Position numbers and translations under genes: made by a program | Notes under the pieces: model-generated | What the model was told of the DNA's origin: nothing | Databases searched by the model: none | What the model saw: the letters and a program-made list of their open reading frames with translations, nothing else | Assembly: GCA_964528645.1 (NCBI GenBank) | Contig: CAZGSR010000011.1 | Coordinates: 1 to 64,000 of the forward strand | Length of the DNA: 64,000 bases | Source: UBA5734 sp964528645 | GTDB taxonomy: Bacteria; Bacillota; Clostridia; Saccharofermentanales; UBA5734 | Reading direction: 5' to 3' | Part shown: in pieces, positions 1 through 8,206 of the stretch | How the letters are laid out: each line of letters begins with the position of its first letter | Position numbering within the stretch: the first letter of the stretch is position 1

Positions 1-464
1 GCTTTCTGTCTCAAAACAGCGCGAATTTTCTTGCTGGTGTCAGCGACGAACCATTCGTTGAAAACGTCTCGGAAGATGGAAAAAATGTCAAAGCCGTTCG
101 AAGTATCCAGATTGTCGTTGGCGGCGATAAAGCGCACATCGTATTCGTCGAATGTGCGTTTTAGAAGCCCAACTTCCAGCACATCACGCCCAATACGACT
201 CTGGTCTTTGATAATGACCGTAGCTACCTTGCCTGCCCGGACCTCGCTGAGCAAGGCGTCAAGTCCTGGCCTTGAAAAGAGTGTGCCGCTGACCCCATCA
301 TCTACAAAAAATCTCGTGTTAATGAAACCATGGTCCTTTGCATACTTTGTAAGAATTTCCTTCTGATGCTTGATCGAGTTGGACTCTCCAGTATCGAAAT
401 TCTCCTTGCTTAACCGACAATACAGGGCGGTCATTTTGCCTTGCTCCATTTGATTTGATTGCAT
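1..464 (-). CDS. Large serine recombinase, N-terminal part (cut by window edge)
   Basis: The reverse strand reads from an ATG at 464, with GGAGG eight bases upstream, through to the window edge without a stop, giving about 154 residues. The product starts MQSNQMEQGKMTALYCRLS and has the resolvase-type catalytic segment YCRLSKEN with the nucleophilic serine, followed by VDDGVSG, the RPGLDALL helix and the KDQSRIGRD motif. This is the N-terminal catalytic domain of the large serine recombinases that excise and integrate conjugative or mobilizable elements (TnpX/TndX-like). The zinc-ribbon and coiled-coil DNA-binding part would lie left of the window. It suggests that an integrated element borders the left end. 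Confidence 0.85.
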   Translation of the reverse strand, partial: MQSNQMEQGKMTALYCRLSKENFDTGESNSIKHQKEILTKYAKDHGFINTRFFVDDGVSGTLFSRPGLDALLSEVRAGKVATVIIKDQSRIGRDVLEVGLLKRTFDEYDVRFIAANDNLDTSNGFDIFSIFRDVFNEWFVADTSKKIRAVLRQK

Positions 465-491
465 AGTCCAAACCTCCAGATTATTTGCTAG

Positions 492-809
492 TTGAAATAT
501 ATCTGTGAACTCTGGGCTGCTTCAAGAATCGATTATGACCAGTTTAATCGGACTTCGATGATCTCAGAAGCTTGCGTCTTCAATCTTCTACAAATCGGTG
601 AAATGTGAAATAGAGATCTTTCCGATGCGTTGAAAGAAAAATATGATCATGTTCCATGGCGACAGATATACGGTTTAAGGAATCGAATCGTTCACGGATA
701 TGATGACGTTCAGCTGAATATCATCTGGGAAACGATCCAAGAAGTAAAGTGCAGAATTTTCCCCAGTACAAAGAATTCGGCAGTCAAAGTACACAGTTTT
801 CGGCAATGA
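492..809 (+). pseudogene. HepT-like HEPN toxin remnant with in-frame stop
   Basis: One frame opens directly after a TAG with LKYICELWAASRIDYDQF and ISEACVFNLLQIGEM. It hits a TGA at 606-608 and continues in the same frame with LSDALKEKYDHVPWRQIYG and RNRIVHGYDDV before a stop at 807-809. The LQIGE segment and the RNxxxHxY active-site motif are characteristic of HepT/DUF86 HEPN ribonucleases. The first residues, the start codon and any MntA partner are missing, and a nonsense codon splits the domain, so it is dead. Homology probably ends near 750. The stretch 750-927 has no recognisable gene. Confidence 0.7.
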
Positions 810-927
810 AAATACAGAGATTTCGGCAACGGCGTTGCCTGTTCGAACTCTACCACAACAAGGTCATGGGGATCAAGCTGAGAGGCTGGAAACCCAGCCC
901 CTCAACCTGAAAATCATAAGACTGCAT

Positions 928-1113
928 TCAACGGTTATCGCGAATTATCTTGCGGATGTTTTCGGCGATATCCTGTTCTGACCATTCATAGTCAACCGGC
1001 TCACTGCCAAATATTTCGAGAATTTGTTGCTTTTGCGCTTCTGTAAACCAGTGGTGCAGGCCTCCAGTATAAATTTTGTAAGCGTTTTGTATGATATTGA
1101 TAGAGTATCTCAA
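928..1113 (-). CDS. Small protein of unknown function downstream of a toxin gene
   Basis: A 61-residue frame starting at TTG lies 31 bases downstream of the RelE-like toxin gene on the same strand. The product is charged and ends WSEQDIAENIRKIIRDNR. It has no membrane segment and no motif I recognise. No Shine-Dalgarno sequence precedes the TTG, and the frame stays open upstream to about 1137, so it may be the C-terminal remnant of a longer gene or a third cistron of the toxin-antitoxin operon. Confidence 0.3.
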   Translation of the reverse strand: MRYSINIIQNAYKIYTGGLHHWFTEAQKQQILEIFGSEPVDYEWSEQDIAENIRKIIRDNR

Positions 1114-1144
1114 TAGTGAAATGCCGTAAGAACGTTCCTAAAAT

Positions 1145-1456
1145 TTATTTGATCAGTGAATCCACGTTCATCCGACCGTAAAGAATTCGACTGATTTCAA
1201 CAATTTTTTCATGCTCGATCACTGTATAAAAAACGAGATAGTTATTGACTGGAAGGATTCGATACTCGCATTCCAAAGCCTTTATGGGGATATAGACACG
1301 GTGAGAATAAGGAAATTTCCCCAAAATCTCTATTGAGTGTTCCAAATCATCCAGCAAATCCAGCGCTGCCTTTGGCGCATGCAATTCCGTTGAAATATAT
1401 CCAACAATTTCCGCTAAATCAGTTTTGGCTTGCGGAAGATACTGGATCTTATACAT
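1145..1456 (-). CDS. RelE/ParE-family toxin
   Basis: The 103-residue protein starts MYKIQYLPQAKTDLAEIVGYI. It has the ParE/RelE layout: an N-terminal strand, a helical hairpin containing the DLxEI.xYI signature, and a C-terminal sheet ending in the ISRILYGRMN segment that carries basic residues in this family. Its start overlaps the end of the antitoxin gene by 8 bases, the usual coupling of such modules. Family members inhibit translation or gyrase; which one applies here cannot be told from sequence. A paralogous module lies at 32.1-32.7 kb. Confidence 0.85.
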   Translation of the reverse strand: MYKIQYLPQAKTDLAEIVGYISTELHAPKAALDLLDDLEHSIEILGKFPYSHRVYIPIKALECEYRILPVNNYLVFYTVIEHEKIVEISRILYGRMNVDSLIK

Positions 1457-1736
1457 TCTTCTGCTCTGCCTGGTTTAATAGTTCACGACGCAAACTGTTG
1501 AAAACATCTTTATGTGAAAACCTCTGACTGGTTAGCTTCGCTTCCAATTCAGCCTCTTTCAATTTGAAGTAGATTTCACTTTCAAACTGGAGTTTTTCAA
1601 ATGCCTCAATACTCATAACGACCATATCGCCATGGCCGTTCTTGGTTAAAAAGACTGGCTCTTCGGTTTCATGCACGATTCTCGAAATATCAGTGAAATG
1701 GTTTCTCAAATCGGATACAGGTCTGATCTGTGGCAT
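1449..1736 (-). CDS. Phd/YefM-family antitoxin
   Basis: The ATG at 1736 is chosen over an upstream GTG because GAGGGGG sits at proper spacing and because MPQIRPVSDLRNHF matches the start of the paralogue at 32101 (MPLIKSSTDLRNNY). The 95-residue protein has the YefM/Phd DNA-binding N-terminus (LRNxFxDI, EPVFLTKNGHGDMVVMS) and a charged C-terminal tail expected to wrap the toxin. It is the first gene of the module and presumably represses it through the palindrome at 1766-1783. Confidence 0.88.
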   Translation of the reverse strand: MPQIRPVSDLRNHFTDISRIVHETEEPVFLTKNGHGDMVVMSIEAFEKLQFESEIYFKLKEAELEAKLTSQRFSHKDVFNSLRRELLNQAEQKNV

Positions 1737-1765
1737 CTTCAGCACCCCCTCAGTTTGAGTTTATA

Positions 1766-1783
1766 TTATCATAATTATGATAA
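1766..1783. promoter_or_regulatory. Perfect 18-bp palindrome, probable toxin-antitoxin operator
   Basis: TTATCATAATTATGATAA reads the same on both strands. It lies about 30 bases upstream of the antitoxin start, where Phd/YefM proteins usually bind to repress their own operon. The role is inferred from position and symmetry. Confidence 0.6.
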
Positions 1784-1904
1784 ATCACCAAGTTTGGTTA
1801 TTTGGAACAACAAATAGAAGATTCAGCAATATGTCCGAGAAACGCTTCTATTATTTCGGAAACAAACACTAGGAAATTAGACTGAGTTATGATATAGTTA
1901 ATCC

Positions 1905-2951
1905 ATGGATTTTATTGACTTGAGAAAACTCAACCGGGATGAACTCGCAACAGTACGCAGACAAGTCGTACGCTTAAAAAAGAAAGGTTTAAAAGGCAAA
2001 GAGATCGAATCTCTAACTGGCGTACGTATGAATCGCATCAGCGAAATCTGGTCTATGTACAAAGAAGGCGGGAACGAAGCGATTGCGCCTCAGAAAACAG
2101 GGCGCAAGCCAGGCAGCTGCACCCTGCTGACACAACAGCAGGAAAAGGAAATTCGAGAGATTATTATTGACAAGACGCCAGATCAAATGAAGATGTCGTT
2201 TGCGTTATGGACAAGGCAGGCCATCTGTGATCTGGTCAAACGCAAGTATCGAATCAATCTGTCTTTACGTAGCGCGACAAATTATCTGAAAAAGTGGGGA
2301 TTCACATGCCAGAGGCCAACGAAGAAGGCCTATTCCCAAGATGACATCAAAGTGAACCGCTTCATGAAGGAAGAATATCCAGCGATTTCGATACGTGCGG
2401 TGGTTGAAAATGCTGAGATCTACTGGGGCGACGAGACTGGGATAAGCAATCAGGAATATTATCAGAGAGGATTTTCCCCCAAAGGCATCACACCGGTTAT
2501 GCGTGTGGAGGCCAAGCACGAACGGATCAATATGATATCTGCCATCACCGGGCGCGGCAGTCTGCGCTTTATGATTTATGACGGTGCTATGAATCAGAAG
2601 CTCCTGATCAACTTTATGAAACGCCTCGTAAAGGATGTGGATCGAAAAGTATTTCTCATCTTGGATAATCTGAGAGTGCATCACGGAAAAGTTGTCGCAG
2701 CCTGGCTTGAGAAAAACAAGGACAAAATTGAGGTCTTTTTCATTCCGCCATATTCACCGGAACTTAATCCAGATGAATATTTGAACCACGTACTCAAGAA
2801 GGATGTTCACGCTGGTATAAGACCCAGGACCAAGGCGGATTTGCATAGCAAGACCGAGTCTTTTTTGAGGAGGATGCAGCACAATTGCGATAAGGTCAGG
2901 AAACTGTTTCATCACCCGCGGCTAAAATATATCCGGGACTGTGCGTGCTGA
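1905..2951 (+). mobile_element. IS630-family transposase gene (complete)
   Basis: The 348-residue transposase has an N-terminal helix-turn-helix part (residues about 8-70), a winged-helix segment (about 75-140) and the DDE catalytic domain. The acidic residues are visible in WGDETGI, in LILDNLRVHH and in PPYSPELNPDEYLN, the arrangement of IS630/Tc1-like enzymes. The frame is intact, so the element may be active. I could not define terminal inverted repeats with confidence; the flanks (about 1795-1830 and 2955-2985) share only partial similarity. The right end abuts an orphan C-terminal gene fragment, suggesting insertion into, or deletion next to, another gene. Confidence 0.9.
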
Positions 2952-2954
2952 TTA

Positions 2955-3174
2955 ATTCCTACCGATTGTTGCCGGGGTAATAATCAATGGACACCATGAA
3001 ATGGGTGCGACAGTTCCAGAAACGGAGGCCAACAAGCTGCTGCTGCCTTACCTGAGAGAAATGGTCAATGAACCGAATGCCGAGCGTTTTTTCCAATACA
3101 ACCGGCCAGGTGACACCACATGGCAGAAAGATGCGGCAATCGCATTCCTCGGTCGGCCTATCGACCCGGTGTCT
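2955..3174 (+). pseudogene. Orphan C-terminal fragment of an unidentified protein
   Basis: Immediately after a TAA behind the transposase, one frame reads FLPIVAGVIINGHHEMG, then VPETEANKLLLPYLREM and PGDTTWQKDAAIAFLGRPI. It looks like genuine protein (balanced composition, no low complexity) but has no plausible start of its own, and the frame runs without a stop into the antisense of the sucrose phosphorylase gene. I read it as the 3' remnant of a gene whose 5' part was lost when the IS element arrived. I do not recognise the family. Confidence 0.45.
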
Positions 3175-4596
3175 TCAGATGATAGGACTCGCTTCAATCT
3201 CGAAAGTCAGATCATCCAGGTCCGCTCTGAGGGTTGCGTAATCGGCACCTTTTCGCCAGGTGATCGCCAGTTTGTTCGATGGCGTATCCAGAACGGTGAT
3301 ATCCCCCAGGAATGCTGGGTGCTGATTGCGAAACCGCATCAATTCGATCAGTGACTGGACGACAGGCCGCTGGACCTCTTGGGCAATTTCTTCGTTTGTA
3401 TAGCTATGACGGTTGATTTCACGGCCTTCCTTGGTCTTTTCGATGCGCTCGATGTCATTGCGGCCGGCAAGCATGCCAACATAGTAGACTTGGGGGATGC
3501 CTGGTGCGAAGAATTGGATCGCTCTGGAGAGGAGATAGGCATCATCATGGTCTCCCAGGGCGGAATAGTAGGTGCAGTTGATCTGGTAGATGTCCAAGTT
3601 GTTGTAGGCGGTCGTGTTGTAGACTTTCTTGACGTTGGCCCCTCGTGTGAACAGGGCTTCACGGGTGGCTTCGATCTCCTCGTCTGACAAGAGGTCGCGG
3701 ACATCGACTACGCCAATACCATCATGAGTATCAAGTGTCGTGAACTGGTTACGCGGGCAGATTTCAAGCCAGTTTCTGAGGCGGTCGGATGATTTGGCAT
3801 AGATGGTGTGCAGGACGAGCATCGGTAATGCAAAGTCGTACACGGGGAACCCCTGATCGGCAATTTTGAGCTGGATCGAATAGTGTTCATGGATTTCAGG
3901 CAGAATCGATACAGCGTGTTCCTGGGTCAGTGCTTCGATGTCATGGAGCAGGTCCCAGATTTCTGGTTCGACAAAAAAGCAATTGGAGTCGACTTTTTTG
4001 ATGGCATAGGCAAAGGCATCCAGGCGAATCATCGCTGCCCCATGGTCGATCATCCCCAGCAGAGTGTCGCGGATAAACGCCCGGGTGACTGGCGTTGTGA
4101 CATCGAGGTCGATCTGCTCATCACCAAAGGTGCACCAGACCTTCTCACGACTGCCATCGGCGAACTGGGCTTCGAAATAGGGCGCTTTTGGCTTGCGTTT
4201 ATAGATGGCATCGACCTGGGCCGGGGTTGGCTCGCCGCCAGGCCAGAAATCCTTGTAGCGGATGAACAGGTCCTTCCACTCGGATTCGTCCTTTTTGGCG
4301 AGGAAATCCTGGAAGTGTGGGGAATGCTGCGAGATGTGGTTGACCATGAAATCAAACATCAGCTGATAATGCTCACTCAATTGTTGGATATCAGACCAAT
4401 CTCCAAAAGCTGGGTCTACTTGATCATAGCGCATCGGGGCAAATCCGCGATCCGCTGATGATGGAAAAAATGGCAGGATATGGACAGCACCCAATGCACC
4501 CTTGAAATGGGTGTCAAGATTCAGGGACAATGATTTTAAATCGCCGCCCATGCTATCTGCATAGGTGATCAGCATGATTTTATTATCTATCGTCAT
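3175..4596 (-). CDS. gtfA: Sucrose phosphorylase (GH13, subfamily 18-like)
   Basis: The 473-residue enzyme has the family's usual length. It shows the (beta/alpha)8 signatures of sucrose phosphorylase: ITYADSMGGDL at the N-terminus, MFDFMVNHIS, the nucleophile aspartate in MIRLDAFAYAIKK, the acid/base glutamate in LPEIHEHY and the third carboxylate in TTLDTHDGIGVVD. It would split sucrose (or sucrose 6-phosphate) with phosphate into alpha-glucose 1-phosphate and fructose in the cytoplasm. AGGAG precedes the ATG. The nearby truncated sugar-binding lipoprotein at 4909 suggests that a sugar ABC system once accompanied it. No permease genes remain, so substrate supply is unclear. Confidence 0.92.
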   Translation of the reverse strand: MTIDNKIMLITYADSMGGDLKSLSLNLDTHFKGALGAVHILPFFPSSADRGFAPMRYDQVDPAFGDWSDIQQLSEHYQLMFDFMVNHISQHSPHFQDFLAKKDESEWKDLFIRYKDFWPGGEPTPAQVDAIYKRKPKAPYFEAQFADGSREKVWCTFGDEQIDLDVTTPVTRAFIRDTLLGMIDHGAAMIRLDAFAYAIKKVDSNCFFVEPEIWDLLHDIEALTQEHAVSILPEIHEHYSIQLKIADQGFPVYDFALPMLVLHTIYAKSSDRLRNWLEICPRNQFTTLDTHDGIGVVDVRDLLSDEEIEATREALFTRGANVKKVYNTTAYNNLDIYQINCTYYSALGDHDDAYLLSRAIQFFAPGIPQVYYVGMLAGRNDIERIEKTKEGREINRHSYTNEEIAQEVQRPVVQSLIELMRFRNQHPAFLGDITVLDTPSNKLAITWRKGADYATLRADLDDLTFEIEASPII

Positions 4597-4908
4597 AGGA
4601 GTCTCCTTCTGGTCCTCTTAGACCATCACTGGAAAATTTCTGAGCAGTTGATCCATGCTCTATGTTTAATATACATAAAATATGATGAAATGTCATACGA
4701 TTGATATAAATAAATATGCATAAAATCTTCACGCGATTTTTGTTAAATCTATGGATATTTTCGCACGCTTTTTGCTGTTTGAACGGACAGATTCTGCTGG
4801 ATCTCAAGAAAATCCACCTTTCATGTATTTTATCGAGTTAATTTGGGAAAACCATCCTTCTATACTGAAAGCATCAGGGACCTGAAACATTGGTGTAGGA
4901 GGACGACT
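4597..4908. other. AT-rich divergent intergenic region
   Basis: About 310 bases separate the divergent sucrose phosphorylase gene and the lipoprotein remnant. The segment 4660-4760 is markedly AT-rich and is the likely promoter area for one or both. I see no gene and no clear operator palindrome. Confidence 0.4.
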
Positions 4909-5310
4909 ATGAAGAGAATTCTTGCAATCATGATGATTGCATCCATTGCACTTTCGCTCCTGGCTGGCTGCGGCCAGTCTGGACAATCGACAACCGCCGA
5001 GCAGACAACGCAGGCAGAACAGACATCGACAACCCAGGCAGCCAGCAAACCAGATTCAATTTCATTCATGTACCAGGGAACCGATCGCCAGCAGGCTGCA
5101 ATCAAGGCGGCCGCCGAAAAATTCACCGCTCAGACGGGCATTAAAGTAGAACTAAACTATGCACCTCATGACGTTTATCAAGAGCAGTTGAGTGGTGCGA
5201 TAGCTGCCAAGAAAATTCCGGATGTTGTTCAGCTGGATGCGCCATTCCTCTCCAATTTGGCCTGGTCGGGTGTGATCACACCGGTCAAGATGACAATGTA
5301 TGGCTGTTGA
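4909..5310 (+). pseudogene. Truncated ABC sugar-binding lipoprotein
   Basis: From an ATG behind GTAGGAGG the product begins with a signal peptide and lipobox (MKRILAIMMIASIALSLLAGC), a Gln/Thr-rich linker, and the start of a family-1 extracellular solute-binding fold (SISFMYQGTDRQQAAI, AAEKFTAQTGIKVELNY, KIPDVVQLDAPFLSNLAW). It stops after 133 residues at VITPVKMTMYGC, where the family normally has about 400. The last residues come from a junction near 5282 with an antisense response-regulator fragment, so a deletion or rearrangement removed about two thirds of the gene. Confidence 0.75.
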
Positions 5311-5405
5311 TTTAGTTCCCGGATTGATTTTATAAATTCCAAACCATCCATACGTGGCATTCGAACATCGGTCACAATGATATCCATACCGTAAATACAA
5401 TCTGG
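5282..5405 (-). pseudogene. Response-regulator receiver-domain fragment
   Basis: On the reverse strand this short stretch encodes GMDIIVTDVRMPRMDG, then LEFIKSIRELNQQPYIVILTG. This is the phosphoacceptor-aspartate region of a receiver domain (TDVRMPxMDGLE) and the following helix and ILTG strand, of the YesN type. Neither the start nor the rest of the domain is present. It meets the truncated lipoprotein gene tail-to-tail. The fragment hints that a two-component regulator stood next to the lost sugar transporter. Confidence 0.65.
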
Positions 5406-5660
5406 ACCTATTCTGAAGCTGGAAACAGTGCTGTCAATTTAATTTCGGTTTAGAGCGTACAGGTCTTTTTGTCAAAAGAGAAAGGCTGTTATATTGATGT
5501 TAAATCACATGATGAAATCGATGTTTCTCATGGTAATATAGGGAGGTCGGCTCGTTTTTTGGAGAACAGATGGCATTTTGGTTGTGCGAACCAGCTGCTT
5601 GTGAAAAAGAATTCCTGGCCAAGCCTGAGCTGTTGTAACTTTGAGTTTAAGGAACGTTAT
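5406..5660. other. Region without a convincing gene before pstS
   Basis: An open frame runs from 5469 into pstS, but its first 64 codons are cysteine-rich, show no domain, and precede the obvious pstS start and lipoprotein signal peptide. I therefore treat the stretch as leader or remnant DNA that probably contains the pst promoter. No Pho-box-like repeat was evident. Confidence 0.35.
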
Positions 5661-6512
5661 ATGGACCCGTTTTTATCGATCAAGCGGCGCAACAGAAACC
5701 TGCTTAAACTGGCCGGGATTTTCCTGGTCAGCACAAGCCTTCTTCTATTATCCGGCTGTAGCCAGGCGCAGAAGGCGCATCAGATCATCATCGCTGGATC
5801 AACGTCGGTCCAGCCTTTTGCTGAAATCCTCGCCGAGGAATACATGAAATTACACCCGGATATCAGCATCGATATCCAGGGGGGAGGATCCTCGTCCGGG
5901 ATCAAGGCGGCTTTGTCCGGCACTGCTGCGATCGGGATGTCCTCGCGCGATCTGAAGGGCGATGAGCAGTCCCTCTGGTCGGCGGAAATCGCCCGTGATG
6001 GCCTGGCGATCATCGTTCATCCGGACAATCCCGTCACTGAACTGACGAGTGCACAGGTCCAGGACATTTACATCAAAGCGGTGGATAACTGGGCGCAGCT
6101 CGGTGGGCAGGATGGTAACATTCATCTCTTCACCCGCGAAGAGGGTTCGGGAACCCGCGACGCTTTCGTCAGCCTGGCGATGGACAACGCGGATGTCACC
6201 CCCAAAGCCATGGTGCAGGATTCCAATGGTGCCGTCCGGCAGCTGGTCGGTGACGACCCGGGTGCGATCGGGTATATCTCATTGGGACTGGTCAACGAAC
6301 AGGTCAAACCGGTCGTTCTGGATGGAGTGACGGCAAGTCACGAGAACATCATCAATGGCTCTTATAAGCTCTCCCGGCCTTTTCTGTTCGTTTCAAATGG
6401 AGATCCGGAAGGCATCGCCAAGGACTTCATCGATTTTGTCTTGTCAGAAGAGGGGCGTCAGATCCTGACCCGCGAGGGTCTGGTCACTCGCGATGCGGAG
6501 GTGCAGTCATGA
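5661..6512 (+). CDS. pstS: Phosphate-binding lipoprotein
   Basis: The ATG at 5661 is chosen because it follows AAGGAACG and opens directly into a signal peptide with lipobox LLLLSGCSQ. The mature protein has the PstS phosphate-binding motifs IIAGSTSVQPF, QGGGSSSGIKAAL, IGMSSRDLK and TREEGSGTRDAF, with the family's usual length (283 residues). It would capture phosphate outside the membrane and pass it to PstCA. Its stop overlaps the pstC ATG by four bases, so translation is coupled. The longer frame starting at 5469 is rejected as a start. Confidence 0.93.
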   Translation: MDPFLSIKRRNRNLLKLAGIFLVSTSLLLLSGCSQAQKAHQIIIAGSTSVQPFAEILAEEYMKLHPDISIDIQGGGSSSGIKAALSGTAAIGMSSRDLKGDEQSLWSAEIARDGLAIIVHPDNPVTELTSAQVQDIYIKAVDNWAQLGGQDGNIHLFTREEGSGTRDAFVSLAMDNADVTPKAMVQDSNGAVRQLVGDDPGAIGYISLGLVNEQVKPVVLDGVTASHENIINGSYKLSRPFLFVSNGDPEGIAKDFIDFVLSEEGRQILTREGLVTRDAEVQS

Positions 6513-7360
6513 AACGCCTGCTCGACAGACTGCCGGGGTTCATTTTTCTTCTGATTGCCTTATCTGCCTTGTCTGCACTGGCCCTGATCATTGTCTTTAT
6601 CTTCTACGAAGGCATCCCGATCATCGCCAAGGTTGGCCTGGGCCAGTTCACCCTGGGGATGTCCTGGGCACCGGGCAAAGGTGAATTCGGCATCCTGCCG
6701 ATGATTATTGGCACGGTTTCAGTCACGCTTGGTGCAGCCGTCCTAGGTGTGCCGGTCGCGATCTTGACCAGCATTTTCCTGACGGAATTTGCCCCGGCTG
6801 CTGTCAGCCGGATTGTCCGCCCGGCGATTCAGCTGCTGGCGGGTATTCCGTCGGTCGTCTATGGTTTCTGGGGCCTGACCTTCATCGTTCCTTACATCCG
6901 TCTCTGGATCGGTGGCCCGGGTCTTTCGGTCCTGGCTGGATCGGTGATTCTGGCGATCATGATTCTGCCAACTGTTATCAGCATCACGGAGGTATCGCTC
7001 CTGGCTCTGCCGCGAACGTATAAGGAGGGCTCTCTCGCAATCGGTGCAACGCAGTGGCAGACGGTCTGGTTTGTCCAGCTTCCAGCCGCCAAGTCCGGCA
7101 TCATGGCGGCGGTCATTCTCGGCATCGGGCGCGCAGTCGGCGAAACCATGGCTGTCATCATGGTCCTGGGCAATGCCGTTGCCCTTCCGGAATCCTTGCT
7201 TGATCCGGCCCGTACCCTGACGACCAATATCGGTATCGAGATGGGCTATGCTTCGGGCGATCATCAACAGGCTCTGTTTGCCACCGGTATCGTCCTCCTG
7301 GTCATCGTCATGAGTCTAAATTCCATTGCCCAGGCTACTTTGAAAAGGAGTCAACGATGA
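6509..7360 (+). CDS. pstC: Phosphate ABC transporter permease PstC
   Basis: The 283-residue membrane protein has six or so hydrophobic helices and the binding-protein-dependent permease EAA-like loop around LPRTYKEGSLAIGATQWQTV. The phosphate-permease motifs IPSVVYGFWGL and IGRAVGETMAVIMVLGNA are present. It forms the transmembrane pore with PstA. It overlaps pstS at its start and pstA at its end by four bases each, placing all three in one operon. Confidence 0.93.
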   Translation: MKRLLDRLPGFIFLLIALSALSALALIIVFIFYEGIPIIAKVGLGQFTLGMSWAPGKGEFGILPMIIGTVSVTLGAAVLGVPVAILTSIFLTEFAPAAVSRIVRPAIQLLAGIPSVVYGFWGLTFIVPYIRLWIGGPGLSVLAGSVILAIMILPTVISITEVSLLALPRTYKEGSLAIGATQWQTVWFVQLPAAKSGIMAAVILGIGRAVGETMAVIMVLGNAVALPESLLDPARTLTTNIGIEMGYASGDHQQALFATGIVLLVIVMSLNSIAQATLKRSQR

Positions 7361-8196
7361 TGCGGCTGAATCCCAAAATGACGCAAGTCCTGGCCAAAGC
7401 GCTGATCTGGGGATCGGCTCTTCTGGTGATCGTCTTGCTGCTCTTCATTCTGCTTTTCGTCCTGATCAAAGGCTTGCCAACCTTGAGCTGGCAATTTTTG
7501 ACCGAAAATCCCCGTGACATGGGTCGTTCAGGCGGAATTTTCTCGACCATCATCAGCACGATCCTGGTCACGCTCGTTTCTGTTGCAGTTGCCACACCGT
7601 TCGGCGTAGGAACGGCGCTGTATCTGACCGAATTCACACGCGAAGGCCTGGCGACTCGGATCATCCGTTTCAGTGCGGATACGCTGGCGGCGATTCCCTC
7701 GATCGTCTATGGCCTGTTCGGCTTCATCTTTTTTGTCATCAACCTGAACATGGGCTGGTCGATCCTGTCGGGCGGCCTGACGATGGCGATGATGATTTTG
7801 CCGACGATCATCCGGACGGCAGAAGAAGCCATCCTCGCGATTCATCCGCTCTACCGCGAAGTCAGCTTTTCCCTCGGCGGCACCAAAATGCAGACCATCC
7901 TCGGCGCCGTCCTGCCTTCAGCTCTGCGCGGCATCATGACCGGTGTCATCTTGTCCATCGGCCGTTGTGTCGCCGAGACTGCGGCAGTCATTCTCACAGC
8001 TGGATCGTCACTCAGACTACCGGAATCCGTTTTTTCACCCGCCCGGACCATGGCGGTACACTTCTACATCCTGGTTCGCGAGGGTATCTCCATGGAACGT
8101 GCTTACGGCACAGCAGCGGCTCTGATCATCCTGATCCTGATCATTAATGTCGGAGCCAATATGCTGATCAATCGATTTGTGGCGAAAAACCACTGA
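7357..8196 (+). CDS. pstA: Phosphate ABC transporter permease PstA
   Basis: The 279-residue integral membrane partner of PstC has recognisable motifs AIPSIVYGLFGFIFF, the EAA-type loop REVSFSLGGTKMQTI, and IGRCVAETAAVILTAG. The start ATG overlaps the pstC stop. The ATPase gene follows after ten bases. Both permeases look intact, which makes the degenerate ATPase next door the odd member of the set. Confidence 0.93.
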   Translation: MMRLNPKMTQVLAKALIWGSALLVIVLLLFILLFVLIKGLPTLSWQFLTENPRDMGRSGGIFSTIISTILVTLVSVAVATPFGVGTALYLTEFTREGLATRIIRFSADTLAAIPSIVYGLFGFIFFVINLNMGWSILSGGLTMAMMILPTIIRTAEEAILAIHPLYREVSFSLGGTKMQTILGAVLPSALRGIMTGVILSIGRCVAETAAVILTAGSSLRLPESVFSPARTMAVHFYILVREGISMERAYGTAAALIILILIINVGANMLINRFVAKNH

Positions 8197-8206
8197 CAGG
8201 GGCACT

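Noticed and set aside
3175..3354. Continuation of the orphan fragment's frame into the gtfA region
   Set aside because: This part is antisense to the conserved C-terminus of sucrose phosphorylase and is only read-through.
5469..5660. 64-residue N-terminal extension of PstS
   Set aside because: It would bury the lipoprotein signal peptide; the ATG at 5661 has a ribosome site and starts at the signal.
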